NCBI RefSeq assembly: GCF_000226095.1
Contig: NC_016473.1
Coordinates: 744,001 to 808,000 of the forward strand
Direction: 5' to 3'
DNA length: 64,000 bases
From: Thermothelomyces thermophilus ATCC 42464
Lineage: Eukaryota > Ascomycota > Sordariomycetes > Sordariales > Chaetomiaceae
This document shows positions 24,831 to 34,600 of this stretch, one piece after another. The notes under the pieces were generated by a model. The model made no database searches, was not told where the DNA came from, and worked only from the letters and a program-made list of their open reading frames with translations. The translations under genes and the position numbers were made by a program. Position 1 is the stretch's first letter. Every line of letters begins with the position of its first letter.

Positions 24831-25985
24831 ATGGGTTCCCTAGGACACACCGTCCCCCCTTTCCCCGTCTTGGAAGACACCCGCCCGGACGACAGGTCCC
24901 TCCCGGCCTTCATGGTGTCCACCACCCGGGGTTTTCTCCCTCGCATGGACCCGATCGAGACCCTGCCGCCCGACTTTGACGCCCTCGAGTCCATCCTCCA
25001 GCGGATGCCCGTCAAGACGCTGTCGGGCGAGCCCGGTCTGCTGGCCCACGGCAAGCTGGGCGAGACCGTCGACCGGGAGCTGCCTGACTTGACCGACGCC
25101 ATCGACAAGTATAAGGACGACCTGCCCCTGATGAACGCCCTGTACCGCGACTACTCCTTCCTGGCCTCCGCCTACCTGCTCGAGCCCTGCCACGAGCGCT
25201 TCGTCAGGGGAGAGGGCTACGGCCTGGCGCGCGACGTGCTGCCGGCCAACATTGCGCGGCCCATCGCCAAGTGTGCTGCTCTGTATGCATCTCTCTCCCT
25301 CCCTCTCTCCTTCCCTCCCTCCTTCTCTCTTCATCTCTTCTCCTTCCTCTTCCCCCTTCCCTCTCCTATCTTTCTAAGTCTTCCCCCCCCACCTTTCATT
25401 CTACCCATCAACCCACCTACCCTTCCTCCATGTCCTTACCTCTAGAGCTATACCCGAACAACATCTAACCTTGTTCCCCCGACTAAGCTGCAACTTCAAA
25501 CCCTTCATGGAATACGCCGGCTCCTACGCCCTCTTCAACTACCGCCTCGTCGACCCTTCCAAGGGTCTCGCCTCCGACAACCTCCGCCTGATCCGCGCCT
25601 TCGAGCACGGCCTGGACCCTTCCTCTTCCGAGGCCGGCTTCGTGCTCGTCCACATCGAGATGGTCAAGCACTCGGGCCCGCTGGTCGCCGGCGCCGTCGC
25701 CTGCATCGACGCCTGCTCCTCCCCGTCCTCCTCCTCCTCCTCATCCCACCGCCGCTCCAGGGCGGAGCTCAACGAGGGGCTGCGCACCGTCCTAGCCGCG
25801 CTGCGCCGGATCAACGCCACCATGGAGACCATGTGGTCGCGCTCGCGCCCGGCCGACTACACCTCGTTCCGCACCTTCATCTTCGGCATCGCCTCGCAGT
25901 CCATGTTCCCCCGCGGCGTCCTCTACGAGGGTGTCGAGCTGTCCGACGACGACGGCGACTACTACTACAAGGACGGCGGGGAGGA

Positions 25986-26021
<36 letters not shown>

Positions 26022-26619
26022 CGGCAGGCGGGAGGGGGGGCGGCGCGTCGCCTTCCGCGGGGAGAGCGGCGCCAACGACTCCATGATCCCCCTCGTCGAC
26101 AACCTGCTGTCCATTCCCATGCCCGACACCCCGCTGACCGAGATCCTCCGGGACTTCCGGTCCTACCGCCCCGGCGAGCACCGCCGCTTCCTCGAGTGGG
26201 TCGCCCGGGCCGCCGAGGAGGGCGGGCTCAAGGCGTGGGCCCTGGGGCTGGATGGCGGAGAGGAGGCTGAAGGGGAGGTGGAGGACGAGAAGAGGGAGAC
26301 GCGGGCGCTGTGGATCCAGGTGCTCAACCAGGTGCGGGATTTCCGGTGGCGGCACTGGTGCTTCGCGAGGGAGTACATCATCAAGAGGACGAGCCACCCG
26401 ACCGCGACGGGGGGCAGCCCCATCGTCACCTGGCTGCCGAACCAGCTGGCCGCCGTCATGGACGAGATGGTGAGGTTGTATGAGCGGGTGGGTGGCGCGG
26501 GACTGGGCGCCGAGGTCGAGGACATCATGGAACTGGTCGGCAGGCAGCGCGAAACGTTGCGCAAGGAGGTGCGCAAGTTTTGCGAGGAGCGCGGCGTCAA
26601 GGAGTTTGTCCCTGCGTAG
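24831..26619 (+). CDS. ido: Indoleamine 2,3-dioxygenase (kynurenine pathway)
   Basis: Exons 24831-25282 and 25488-26619 give 527 aa. The 205-bp intron is CT-rich, with a TCTAAC branch site about 24 nt before the acceptor; the join reads ...KCAALCNFKPFMEYAGSYALFNYRL. Family signatures are FRGESGANDSMIP (about residues 339-351) and RDFRWRHWCFAREYIIKRTSHPTATGGSP, which holds the proximal haem-ligand histidine. IDO opens the indole ring of tryptophan to N-formylkynurenine, the first step to kynurenine and NAD. The protein is longer than most fungal IDOs because of inserted low-complexity runs: Ser-rich near residues 230-240, a run of about ten Gln near 317 and an acidic stretch after WALGLDGG. 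Start is in GCCGCCATGGG context. It is transcribed away from the dehydratase-like gene and has a distinctive promoter and uORF. Confidence 0.94.
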
Positions 26620-26904
26620 AGAAGGAAAGAAAAAAAAAGATGAAAAAGGGACAAGAAGATGAAGAAAGACAATAGTTATCACCAGCCTTCGTTCAACCCC
26701 TTGACCGGCTTCTGCCATGCCATGCGTGCGCCCCCTAGCTTGAGAGTATTGTGGCACGGTACCTCCCCCGTAGGCCTCCTAGATGAATCTCATCAATTCA
26801 AACACCCCCAAAACGCCACGTACAATGCATGCAATCGATGCCAAACGGTGTGTGTACACTTCTCTGAGGAGATATTTTTTTTTTCCCCCGCGCATATCAC
26901 AGCC

Positions 26905-28413
26905 TCAAACCCACAAACCCCACCCCACCCCCCACAACATGCCTATCCCAACCACCAATCCCCATCCCGCCGTGGCCCTTGCCTCTCCGGCACTACCGCT
27001 CTGCCTGGGCAGCTCCTTGGCCACGCTCGCCCCCGTAGCGCCCGCGCCCTCCCGGAAGCAGCTCGCCGTGCCGCACTCGTATCCGGACGGGCAGCACCCA
27101 GCGTCGGGGCCGGCGTCGCGCCCGCACAGGAACCACCCGGCCGCACAGCCGTCCGCGGTGGTAGTAGCAGTAGCAGTAGTAGCAGCACCATCAGCGGGGA
27201 CTACGACGGTGACGCCGTTACCGTTCACGATGGTGGTTATCTCGCTCTGCTGCGGTGGCGGGGGGCACGTGGTGACCGCGCAGTCGCGCCCCGTCTGGCA
27301 GCACCCGCCCCCGGCCCGGGCGAGGCAGGGGTAGAAGCCGGTAGGGCAGTACGCGCCGGTGCCCGTCGTCCGCGTGTTCGAGCCGGACGGCTGCGGGGAC
27401 GAGGTCGGGCGGAAGGGGGCGCCGGCCCCGCCTCCGCTCCGGGTGGACGAGGCGGTCGTGGTCTCGATGACGGTGGAGGTCACGGGCGGCCCGGAAGGGG
27501 TGACGGTGGTGGTGACCGTCACGAGGATGGTGGAGCGCGTCGGGTCGGAGACGATGCGGGTGGAGGTTGTGGTCAGGGTTGTCGGGGTCGCCGCAGGGGG
27601 CGGTGATGACGACGAGGAGTAACGGACACCTGTTATTTTGTTTTTTAACCCCCCGGAGGGTGAAAAGTCAGTAAGTATTGAGGAGGCAGAACAAAGACAA
27701 AGGGGAGAGGGAGAGGGGGGAAGGAAAGCGGGGGAAGAGAAATGCGATGTCATACAGCCTACACCCATGCAGACGAATCCCGGGATGCAGCAACCGCCTC
27801 CGATGCTGCTCCCGCAGGCGGTGCTGCCGTCGGCGCAGTCGGAGATGCCGCCGCTGCAGGTCGCGCCCGAGGGGCAGCAGCCCACCGGCCCGAGTCCCGT
27901 GTCGGGCACCTCGACGCAGGTCTCGTCCTGGCCGCAGCAGCTGTTGGGAAACCCGATCGAGGAGCAGCTGCTCGTCCCGCTCGGGCAGGCCCACTGGCGC
28001 TTCTCGAGGAGAGCCAGGGCTGATGCTGCCCGGCGGAAGAGGCTCCATGCCGGCGCTATGCTCTCGTCTTTTTCTGGGATTTCCGGTTCGGAGAGGAGGG
28101 CGAACGGCGGGCGGAGGGAGAGCTCGGCCGATGCGTTGGCCCAGAGACGTCGGGCGTCGTCTGCATCATGCAAGCTGCGCGCCGCTATTGCTGCTGCTGT
28201 CGGTGCGTGGGGTCTGCTCGACGCCGGCGCGAAGGTCGTGTGGTCTCCGAAGGCGCAGTACTCGTGGTGGAACTTGGCGCCCCGGTCGGCGGGCATTTTT
28301 CGAATCGCCGTCGGTAATACTAAGGGCTGGTGATGCGCATCAGCTCGTGCCTGCTCTCGGGCTTCGATCTGGGCTGCGACGAGGAGCCATAGCGAGAGCG
28401 GCAGCGGTCGCAT
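26905..28413 (-). CDS. Secreted cysteine-rich GPI-anchored protein
   Basis: Exon 1 is 28413-27756 and exon 2 is 27629-26905, giving 460 aa. The 126-bp intron has donor GTATGA, a TACTGAC branch site and acceptor AACAG, and joins GVGC to VRYSSS. Residues 1-18 are a signal peptide (MRPLPLSLWLLVAAQIEA). Residues about 140-220 hold Cys-rich repeats of the form CPSG..C..IGFPNSCCG and CCPSGATCSGG, ending GGGCCIPGFVC. A Thr/Ser-rich stalk follows, then a second Cys block (GCCPSGYEC). The C-terminus is hydrophobic (GWGLVVGIGMLWGVGWGLWV), typical of GPI attachment. Proteins with this layout are common in filamentous ascomycetes and are placed at the cell wall or plasma membrane; the function is unknown. 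The intron length is 3n and it has no in-frame stop, so retention would add 42 aa. Confidence 0.82.
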   Translation of the reverse strand: MRPLPLSLWLLVAAQIEAREQARADAHHQPLVLPTAIRKMPADRGAKFHHEYCAFGDHTTFAPASSRPHAPTAAAIAARSLHDADDARRLWANASAELSLRPPFALLSEPEIPEKDESIAPAWSLFRRAASALALLEKRQWACPSGTSSCSSIGFPNSCCGQDETCVEVPDTGLGPVGCCPSGATCSGGISDCADGSTACGSSIGGGCCIPGFVCMGVGCMTSHFSSPAFLPPSPSPLCLCSASSILTDFSPSGGLKNKITGVRYSSSSSPPPAATPTTLTTTSTRIVSDPTRSTILVTVTTTVTPSGPPVTSTVIETTTASSTRSGGGAGAPFRPTSSPQPSGSNTRTTGTGAYCPTGFYPCLARAGGGCCQTGRDCAVTTCPPPPQQSEITTIVNGNGVTVVVPADGAATTATATTTADGCAAGWFLCGRDAGPDAGCCPSGYECGTASCFREGAGATGASVAKELPRQSGSAGEARATAGWGLVVGIGMLWGVGWGLWV

Positions 28414-29070
28414 CTCGTTTGGCTACGTATGGGAAGCTTTGCCCGCTTCGGGCGTAATTTTTTGTTGTTTATGCTTGCCGACGATCGGAGCAGCCAGCGT
28501 CGAGGACAGTGTGTATTCTCTAATTGTGATCAGAAATCTTTTCAAAGATTAAAGAGGAAGGCAGATGCTGGAAATTGTCAATCGAGGTCGAGGTTGCCCG
28601 ATTTGTTGACATTGGTTGCACAGACAATGGATTGGTTGGACAAAAACAAACGCCAAGACTCTGCGGTTGTCAAGAAAGGCAGGGGTGACCCTCACACTGT
28701 AATCCGTAGACAGTAGTTACCTCGCACACCACATGCATGCGCGGATTACACATCTTTACTCCGTAAAACGAAACTTTCTTCCCTACCTTCTTACAGCGCA
28801 CGTCGGCCGACTGCTTCTAAAATTCAGGTGACGGCGAAAATGGAGTCTCGTATTCTCGTTGTGAGGGACCTCAAAACTCGACCAAAGAAAAAAAAGAAAA
28901 AAAAAAAAGAACATAAGATGCGTGCGCGGTGCGTATGTGCCAGAGTCATTTCTATCTATTCCCGTCCTGTACCGTGCATGCACGCCATAGAGGGTATCCT
29001 ATCGTACACAACGCCCAAGATCGTACAATATCTACAACCCCCTTTTTTTTTCCACGGGGGTTCCTTCCTT
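28414..29070. other. Intergenic between two minus genes
   Basis: Promoter side of the GPI protein and 3' side of MRM1. Holds TACTCCGTA (28757) and GTAATCCGTA (28699) motifs and an A-rich run near 28886-28910. No gene seen. Confidence 0.55.
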
Positions 29071-30837
29071 CTACCACAAATCCTCCTTCGCTCCCTTCTC
29101 TTCTCCCTGGCCTAACCCGATTCCCAATCCCTCCATCTCCTTGGCCGCCCCCTTGAGGAAGGCCGAGCACAGCAAGCCCACGGCCACGCTCACGTTCAGG
29201 CTGTCGACGCCGCTGTCGGGCGCCGACATGTTGGGGATGTTGACCTCGTAGTCGGCCTTCTTGACGACCATGCGGTCCAGGCCCTCGCCCTCGTTGCCGA
29301 CCAGCAGCACGCATGGGTCGCGCCGCAGCGGGTCCGCTTCCTCGACGTCGCGCAGGTCCACGTGCCGGCGCTGCTTGCGCGCCGGCGCCCCCGCCACCGC
29401 CGCGTACACCTCCCAGCCGTTGGCGCGCGACAGGCTGAGGAACTCGGGCAGCGAGCCGACCGAGAAGAGCGGCAGCGACTCGGCCGCCCCCGCCGACGCC
29501 TTGAGCGCCACCGGCGTCAGGCCCGCGCTGCCCCGCCGCGTGATGCCCACCGCCGCCGCGCCCAGGAACGAGGCCGTCCGCAGGATGGCCCCCAGGTTGC
29601 CCGGGTCCACCACCCGATCGACCACGAGCACCAGCGGCCGGTGCGACGCCGTCGGCGCCGGCAGGCTCGCCGGCCTCCCGTTGACCGCCACCTCCTCGGC
29701 CGACTGGTGCCCCAGCTCCACGCCGTACCGCGGGTTGCCCGCGTAGTCGTCCGGGAGCGGGCCCAGCGCCGTCACGGGCGGCTGCGGGAGCGGCGACGCC
29801 TCGAGCACGAACCCGTTGTGCGGCCGCGACGACGACATCCGATTCAGCAGCCGGAGGCCCCGCTCGTCCCCGAGCACCGTCACCGGCACCCCCCTGCGCT
29901 CGGCCAGCGTCCGGATCAGCGAGTCGTCCCCGCGCGTCCGCCGGTTGGCGCCCCCGTAGATGTAGAGCTTGTAGAGCTGCCGCCGCGAGCACCGCAGCGC
30001 CGCCTCGACGACCGACCTGCCGTACAGAAACTGGGACGCTGCGGTGGTGTAGGTGATGGTGGGAGGGTCCCGGTCCTCCTCCTTCTTGTGCCGCGGGGCG
30101 TCTTCTCGTCGGCCCGCGCCTCGGTCTCGTCGGGAGGAGGAGGAAGAGCCTCCGCGTCCAAGAGAGTCGCCGTCTTCCGCTCCCGCCGGCGCCTCTCTCC
30201 TCCGCGAGACGTCCCCGCGCGGAGCATCCCGATTGGGTCCGGCGGACCGTGTTAGCTCGGCGACAAAGTCGGCAACGTCGCCCGTGTCGTCGTCACGCAC
30301 GCTCTGTCGCTCCCTCGCCGATCTTCTGCGCGGGGGCGACCTCAAGTCCGGCCGTGGAACGCTGGTTTCAAAGGGCGAGTCGGACGAGCCGCCGCTCTCC
30401 GTCTCCTTCTCCTCCAGCGCTCTCAGCTCGTCGCGCAGCTTCCCCGTCTTCATCTGGTAGACCAGGCTCTTCTTGCCGAACGGCGACTCTGGGTCATAGA
30501 AGCGGGCCTGGCGCGACTTGGGCTTGGCTTGGTCCGGATACTCGGTGATGTCCTTCTTGCCCTTGCGGATCTTGAAAGACGGCCGCTCCTCGGCGAGTCG
30601 TTTCCTGGCTTCCTGTCGCTCAGCGTAGGTCATACGCTTGGTCCCCGCGGCCAGCTCGCTGAGCTTCTCGGGCCGGGGCCCCTGTGGCCTCGCCTGCTCA
30701 GACCGCACCAGGCCTTTGTTGATGGCTGAGAGTGAGGCATGTCTGGTGGTGGTAAGTGCGGTGTAAGAGAGCCGTAGAACTGGATTGCCCAAGAGGGAAG
30801 GCCTCGCCGCTCGGTGGGCCAGGGACGACAGGCTCAT
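29071..30837 (-). CDS. MRM1: Mitochondrial large-subunit rRNA 2'-O-methyltransferase MRM1
   Basis: Single exon, 588 aa. The N-terminus (residues 1-45) is Arg/Ser-rich with no acidic residues, as in mitochondrial presequences. Residues about 50-290 are charged and largely disordered. An RNA-binding SpoU-type N-domain follows (ASQFLYGRSVVEAAL), then the SPOUT methyltransferase domain with its three motifs: VVDRVVDPGNLGAILRTASF near 403-422, CVLLVGNEGEGL near 508-519, and NIPNMSAP followed by SLNVSVAVGLL near 533-556. Yeast MRM1 methylates a conserved guanosine ribose in the peptidyl-transferase loop of mitochondrial 21S rRNA. The Met at 30837 is the first in frame and gives the expected targeting signal. 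The gene is divergent from the remodeler, with about 800 bp between starts. Confidence 0.92.
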   Translation of the reverse strand: MSLSSLAHRAARPSLLGNPVLRLSYTALTTTRHASLSAINKGLVRSEQARPQGPRPEKLSELAAGTKRMTYAERQEARKRLAEERPSFKIRKGKKDITEYPDQAKPKSRQARFYDPESPFGKKSLVYQMKTGKLRDELRALEEKETESGGSSDSPFETSVPRPDLRSPPRRRSARERQSVRDDDTGDVADFVAELTRSAGPNRDAPRGDVSRRREAPAGAEDGDSLGRGGSSSSSRRDRGAGRREDAPRHKKEEDRDPPTITYTTAASQFLYGRSVVEAALRCSRRQLYKLYIYGGANRRTRGDDSLIRTLAERRGVPVTVLGDERGLRLLNRMSSSRPHNGFVLEASPLPQPPVTALGPLPDDYAGNPRYGVELGHQSAEEVAVNGRPASLPAPTASHRPLVLVVDRVVDPGNLGAILRTASFLGAAAVGITRRGSAGLTPVALKASAGAAESLPLFSVGSLPEFLSLSRANGWEVYAAVAGAPARKQRRHVDLRDVEEADPLRRDPCVLLVGNEGEGLDRMVVKKADYEVNIPNMSAPDSGVDSLNVSVAVGLLCSAFLKGAAKEMEGLGIGLGQGEEKGAKEDLW

Positions 30838-31635
30838 GTCGCCTGTCGTGCAGTAAAGCTGACAGCGAGTAGTGCGTACAGTGCCTCAAACTCGGAATCG
30901 ACGAGATGTTTCTGACGATTATCTGTTGTAAAAAAAAAAAAAAAAAAAGTTGAACCTTTGAAGTGGCGAGTAATCCACTAGAGGAGAAGGGAAAATAATC
31001 TCCAATTCAGATTCGAAATTATTAAAAGAGTCTTAATTAAAATGGAAAAGCACAATATTTGAATCCGTACTCCCGAGGCTGCCGATGAAGGCAGCGTACG
31101 GAGAGCAAAAGCAGTGTATGTGAAATGTAGTAGGTATGAAGCAGGTAGTTGCGAGAAGCCTGCGCTCAACTCAATGGAGCTGTTTTCAACCCCTGTCACC
31201 AAAAAGTTCACAGTGGTCCAGACAACTGAGCTGCATTCTCCATTTTAGTTATCCTCTTTCGCCCAATAGGAGGCCCTACCGACACAGTTTTCAGCACGGT
31301 TTAACAGCGCAGGAGTGTGCCGAGTTGTAATCCGTATTTCGCAGTAATACATACCTAGCCCTGCTTGGTCTAGGTAATGCAGCTGGAAAACGCGTGCCCG
31401 ATCGCAGTCGCGTCTCCAGTGAGAGACCCCGACGACGATATTGCTGTGTCGATGCTGTACGGCACACCACTACATGCGCAATACTCTGTTCGCGAGCACT
31501 CGGTATGTATACAATCCGATAAATTCGACTCTTGGAGGAATCTGCTGTTGATTCTTTATCCTGCTCAAAGAACCAACCGGTCAAGCTCTCCCCGGCGCCG
31601 CTCCCGAGCGACAACCGACTCGGTCGAATGAACTT
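30838..31635. other. Divergent promoter of MRM1 and the remodeler
   Basis: Contains an A run near 30931-30948, AT-rich sequence at 30990-31060 and a GTAATCCGTA motif at 31327. No gene seen. Confidence 0.55.
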
Positions 31636-34600
31636 ATGGAAAAGGCCAATGGCATGTCGGACTCCGATGATGAGCTGTTTGTCGCCCAAGGAGATATGGA
31701 ACGAGCACCATTCACCTTTCAATCCGACCTGAGCGACGACGAGGATGGGCCCGATCCCTTGGCCCTGAATGGCGTGGGCACCCCGTCCGCGGACGGAAAC
31801 GAGCCTGCGCCGGTCGCGACAGACGGGAAGATAAACGGCTCTACGGAAGATGTATCCGGGGGGCCGCTGCGGGAAGGCCCTAGGCTGGTCCATATCGAGG
31901 TGCAATTGCCATGGCTCTCGCCGGCACAACGAGCGGGTTACGACAAGGTCAAGGTAGAAGACTACCATCCTGGAGAGGACGAGCCGAGGACTCGTGGGAG
32001 ACGAAGGGTAAGTTATGACGCTCGTGCGCGATCCTGGTTTTCTTTTGTGCTTTGGCTCTGGACTTGCAAAACGCTTGGGTTGAGAGGGTAGCATGCGAGT
32101 AGAGCCAGGAACCAACGTTCCGTCGCGCGGATGCCGTGGCTCTCAAAAGAGTGGTGCATGGTGCGGCCTTGAGACGTCTCAAGCCGAGAGAGTGGTTCTG
32201 TTCGTGCCTGCCCGACGACTACTTTCTTCCCATCTACCATCACCCAACCTTGACATTGTGCCTTTTCTCGCCCCTCGTCTCTATCGACTCAGCTTTTGAG
32301 ATTTTCCTGCAAACGCCGGCTTCGTTTCTTCACACAACATTTGCTTTAGCCTTGATACGCAACCGCCATCAACCAACTACGATACAAGGGCACATCGAGA
32401 ACATTACTCGAATCGGCCTGCGCTGTTCTTGGTTGACGCATCTGCTATATTTTATCACCTTCATTCCTTAGTCACATCATTTTCCCTCTCACTCTACCGT
32501 CCTCATTTGCGGCGATCGACAGCCTTTTCTCATCCTCTCTAAGATTACGACCGGTTGTCAAGATGGTAAGAATGAGGGAGGGCTCTGGAGCGTGTGCATC
32601 TTGCGTTCGGCTGCTGCAGCTGTTGATTAAGGGCACTGTGCTCCGTTTCCTCTCGGTCGAAACGACAACTGGGGTTGTATTGGGCGACAATGGAAGAAGA
32701 AGAAGATGATGATGAAGAACCTTGGCGGTGCTCCCTGAACCGACCTTTTCACCAATCTCCCATACATGATTTTTTTTCCCTTTTCAAATCTCCGTTATTT
32801 TCTCAGACTTGTCCTTCCTGAAAGCCGCTCACAAATTACGCAACTCAGTGCCTATGCTGACACTCCGACCAGGACGAAGAAGATGACTATATTATGCAGT
32901 TCGGCACCAAGAAGAGGAAGCGGGATGCGGACTACACAAGCTCTGATGAAGCCGACGACTCCTCTGTAGATGACGACGAGCTTGAAAACCTTCGCGGCAC
33001 ACGCCGTAGACGAGGCCTGATTGATGACTACCTGGAGATTGGAAATGGTCGGCGTAGCACCAGGGCGAGCACGCGCGCCAGCTCGCATCTCGTTTCTAGC
33101 GAGGGCGAACACGGAGCAGAGACAGGACGGGGCAGGCGCCTTCGGCCCAGAGCCAGCCTTGCTCTCAATCAGGGCTTCCAGTACGACGACAGAGACGAGC
33201 TCCAGGACTCGGACGGAGAGACGAACGATCCCACATTTGCCTTTGTGCAATCTGATATTGTCAAGACGAGGCGAAGGCGCCTGAGGAAGGGAACCGCGAC
33301 GGTGCGACGGTCAGCACCGGTCTCGTCGCTGGGCGGAGACTCGGATATCGAGTTTGAGCCTCGTCGTCGCTCATCGCGCGCCAACAGGAATACCAGAGCC
33401 ATGGCCGACAACTTCCTCGAGGATGACGACACCTTCTACGTCGAAGAAGATAGGACCTCCGCTACGCCCAAAGTCGTCGGCATGCGTGAGGTTTTCCAGG
33501 CGGCCTCGTATGACTTTAAGGAAGCTCATCAGACCGTGTGCGATTCATGCGGCTTTGACGAGAGGAAGGGGCCTCTGATCGGCTGCCAGGGTTGTTCTAA
33601 CTCGTACCACAAGGCATGCCTTGGCGTCCGCAGTGTTCGAGACCACCGTGTCACAAAGGTCGCAGAGGACTCGTTCGTCTTGCAGTGCCGGTTCTGCGTC
33701 GGCATTTACAAGCAGAAGGACCCCCGGGCTCCCAGGCACGACGTCTGCCAAGCGTGCTACGGAAAGAATCCGTCTTGCGTGCCTTTTTCGGAAAAGAAAA
33801 CGCCCAAGCAGGAGGAAGCACTGCGCATTGAGAACGGCGGTGTGGACCCAATCACCCCCGTTGACCCGAAACTCGTCAACAACCCCGAGAATGTCTTCTT
33901 TCGCTGCGGCCGCTGCCGTCGTGCGTGGCATTACGAACACCTCCCGCATCCGAACAAGTCCCGGGATCCCGTCTTCGACGATCCCTTGAACCTGCGCAAG
34001 CATCGTCTCCAGGAGTACCAAATCTCCTGGATGTGCAAGGCCTGCCAGGACACGGAGGAGGAAAAAGTCGACAAGCTGGTGGCATGGCGCCCGCGCGAAC
34101 CCAGGTTGTACAAAAAGGACCAGCCGATAACCGACTACAACGAGGAACATCTGGAGTATCTGGTCAAGTGGGAGAATAAATCGTACAACCACTGCATCTG
34201 GATGCCCGGAGCCTGGGTCCACGGCGTTGTCAGCGCAATCATGAGGCAGGCTTTCGTCAAGCGCACGTTTGGGAACGATTCAGACGAGGCTGTTGATGGC
34301 GAAAGGCAGCACGTCGACTCGCTCCTTCGGTGGACCGAGAAGGAGGCGATACATGACTCCTGGATCACCCCCGACATCATCCTCGATGTTCATTACGCCC
34401 CGAGGACGCGCGAGGCCGAGAAGAAGTACAGGGCCAAGTCCGTCAAAGATAAGTTTGAAGACGACCTGAGCCGGATTCACCACGTCATCAAGATCTATGT
34501 CAAATTCGAGGGCCTGGGGTATGATGACGCCGTCTGGGACACCCCGCCGGCTCCCGACACGGGGCCGATCTACGACGCCTTCTGCGAGGCCTATCGCGAG

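Noticed and set aside
25792-26757. A 321-codon antisense frame over IDO
   Set aside because: A shadow of the second IDO exon; the Leu/Val/Gly-rich translation is the usual complement of biased coding.
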